DNA from: Geopsychrobacter sp.
GTDB taxonomy: Bacteria; Desulfobacterota; Desulfuromonadia; Desulfuromonadales; Geopsychrobacteraceae
Direction of reading: 5' to 3'
Length of the DNA: 6,325 nucleotides
Assembly: GCA_021647445.1 (NCBI GenBank)
Contig: JAKIUS010000104.1
Coordinates: 1-6,325, forward strand
Part shown: in pieces, positions 5,805-6,325 of the stretch
How the letters are laid out: every line of letters begins with the position of its first letter
Numbering within the stretch: the stretch's first letter is position 1
Position numbers and translations under genes: made by a program
The notes under the pieces: generated by a model
What the model was told of the DNA's origin: nothing
Database searches by the model: none
The model's input: only the letters and a program-made list of their open reading frames with translations

Positions 5805-6325
5805 CTAAAGCAGGTTCTCGCGAACGTAATTGATTGCATTTTTGTAGAGCCAGAGACCCATCCCCTCTTCCGGTAACTCTTCACGCGTCCAGCGCGGATG
5901 CTGGGTGTAGTGAACATAGGCTTCGGGATGCGGCATCAGTCCGAACAGACGTCCGGTGGGATCGCAGACACCAGCGATGGAATTGATGCTGCCGTTGGGA
6001 TTGGCCGGAAACTCCATGGTCGCCAAAAAATCGGCATCCGCGTAGCGTAATGCAGTCAGATGCGCCTCTTCAATCTGTGTCAGGGTCGCATCACCATCGA
6101 CGACAAATTTCCCTTCGCCATGGCGTACCGGCAGATAAATCCCTTCAAGATCACGGGTATAGATGCAGGGGGATGCCTTGTCGGTCTGCAGATAGACCCA
6201 GCGATCAACAAAACGGCCAGTATCATTATGGGTCAAGCTGCAGGTCTGTTGCTGATAATTCTGCTCGGCGGCGGGCAGCAGACCCATCTTGATCATCAGT
6301 TGAAAACCGTTACAGACCCCCATGA
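5805..6325 (-). CDS. purQ: Phosphoribosylformylglycinamidine synthase, glutaminase subunit (PurQ), C-terminal part
   Basis: This is the C-terminal 170 or so residues of a class I glutamine amidotransferase; the 5' end lies beyond the right edge. It would release ammonia from glutamine for the PurL subunit, which makes formylglycinamidine ribonucleotide. The nucleophile motif GVCNGFQ sits at the very edge of the window, and the His and Glu of the triad are in LMPHPEAY near the end. The segments RHGEGKF and ANPNGSINSIAGV are typical of PurQ or of the glutaminase end of large PurL. The ATG at 6323 is internal, since the glutaminase fold needs roughly 90 more residues before the nucleophile. It ends with TAG 8 bases before purF. 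Because only the C-terminus is seen, a long PurL-PurQ fusion cannot be ruled out, though the sequence looks like separate PurQ. Confidence 0.9.
   Translation of the reverse strand, partial: MGVCNGFQLMIKMGLLPAAEQNYQQQTCSLTHNDTGRFVDRWVYLQTDKASPCIYTRDLEGIYLPVRHGEGKFVVDGDATLTQIEEAHLTALRYADADFLATMEFPANPNGSINSIAGVCDPTGRLFGLMPHPEAYVHYTQHPRWTREELPEEGMGLWLYKNAINYVRENLL

Overview
The window looks like a stretch of chromosome from a Gram-negative bacterium, most likely of the Geobacter/Desulfuromonas/Pelobacter type (Desulfuromonadales). This rests on overall protein flavour, the gene set and the moderate GC content, so it is an inference and not a phylogenetic result. Everything recognised is core metabolism or translation, apart from one short repeat element. 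No phage, transposase, CRISPR or defence gene is visible.

Layout, left to right. (1) Positions 1-424 hold two tandem tRNA-Gly(GCC) genes on the minus strand. The tRNA bodies are identical, and each has its own sigma70-type promoter and its own rho-independent terminator. (2) Positions 510-1064 (minus) encode a small exported lytic transglycosylase with an N-terminal DUF4124-like segment. (3) Positions 1065-1370 are non-coding. They hold a very good plus-strand promoter followed by about 200 bases with several hairpins and no assigned function. (4) Positions 1371-3490 (plus) are a compact gene group: nadB (L-aspartate oxidase), a 90-residue AroQ chorismate mutase, and a 69-residue free-standing protein resembling the N-terminal ferredoxin-like domain of type I-beta DAHP synthase. 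nadB carries an in-frame TAA at 2808-2810, after which 55 clearly NadB-like codons continue in the same frame to a TGA at 2976-2978. (5) Positions 3491-3779 are intergenic and hold a palindromic repeat element and a strong terminator between the convergent gene groups. (6) Positions 3780-6325 (minus) are a nucleotide biosynthesis operon read in the order purQ (5' end outside the window), purF, pyrE.

How the genes fit together. purQ and purF act in the first part of de novo purine synthesis and pyrE in pyrimidine synthesis. purF and pyrE both use PRPP, and the three are close enough to be one transcript. nadB begins de novo NAD synthesis from aspartate, while the two genes behind it belong to aromatic amino acid synthesis. 

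The observations most worth following are the interrupted nadB, the isolated DAHP-synthase-like regulatory domain behind chorismate mutase, the duplicated tRNA transcription units with a compensatory change in their terminators, and the unexplained structured leader upstream of nadB. I did not find a convincing previously undescribed multi-gene system.
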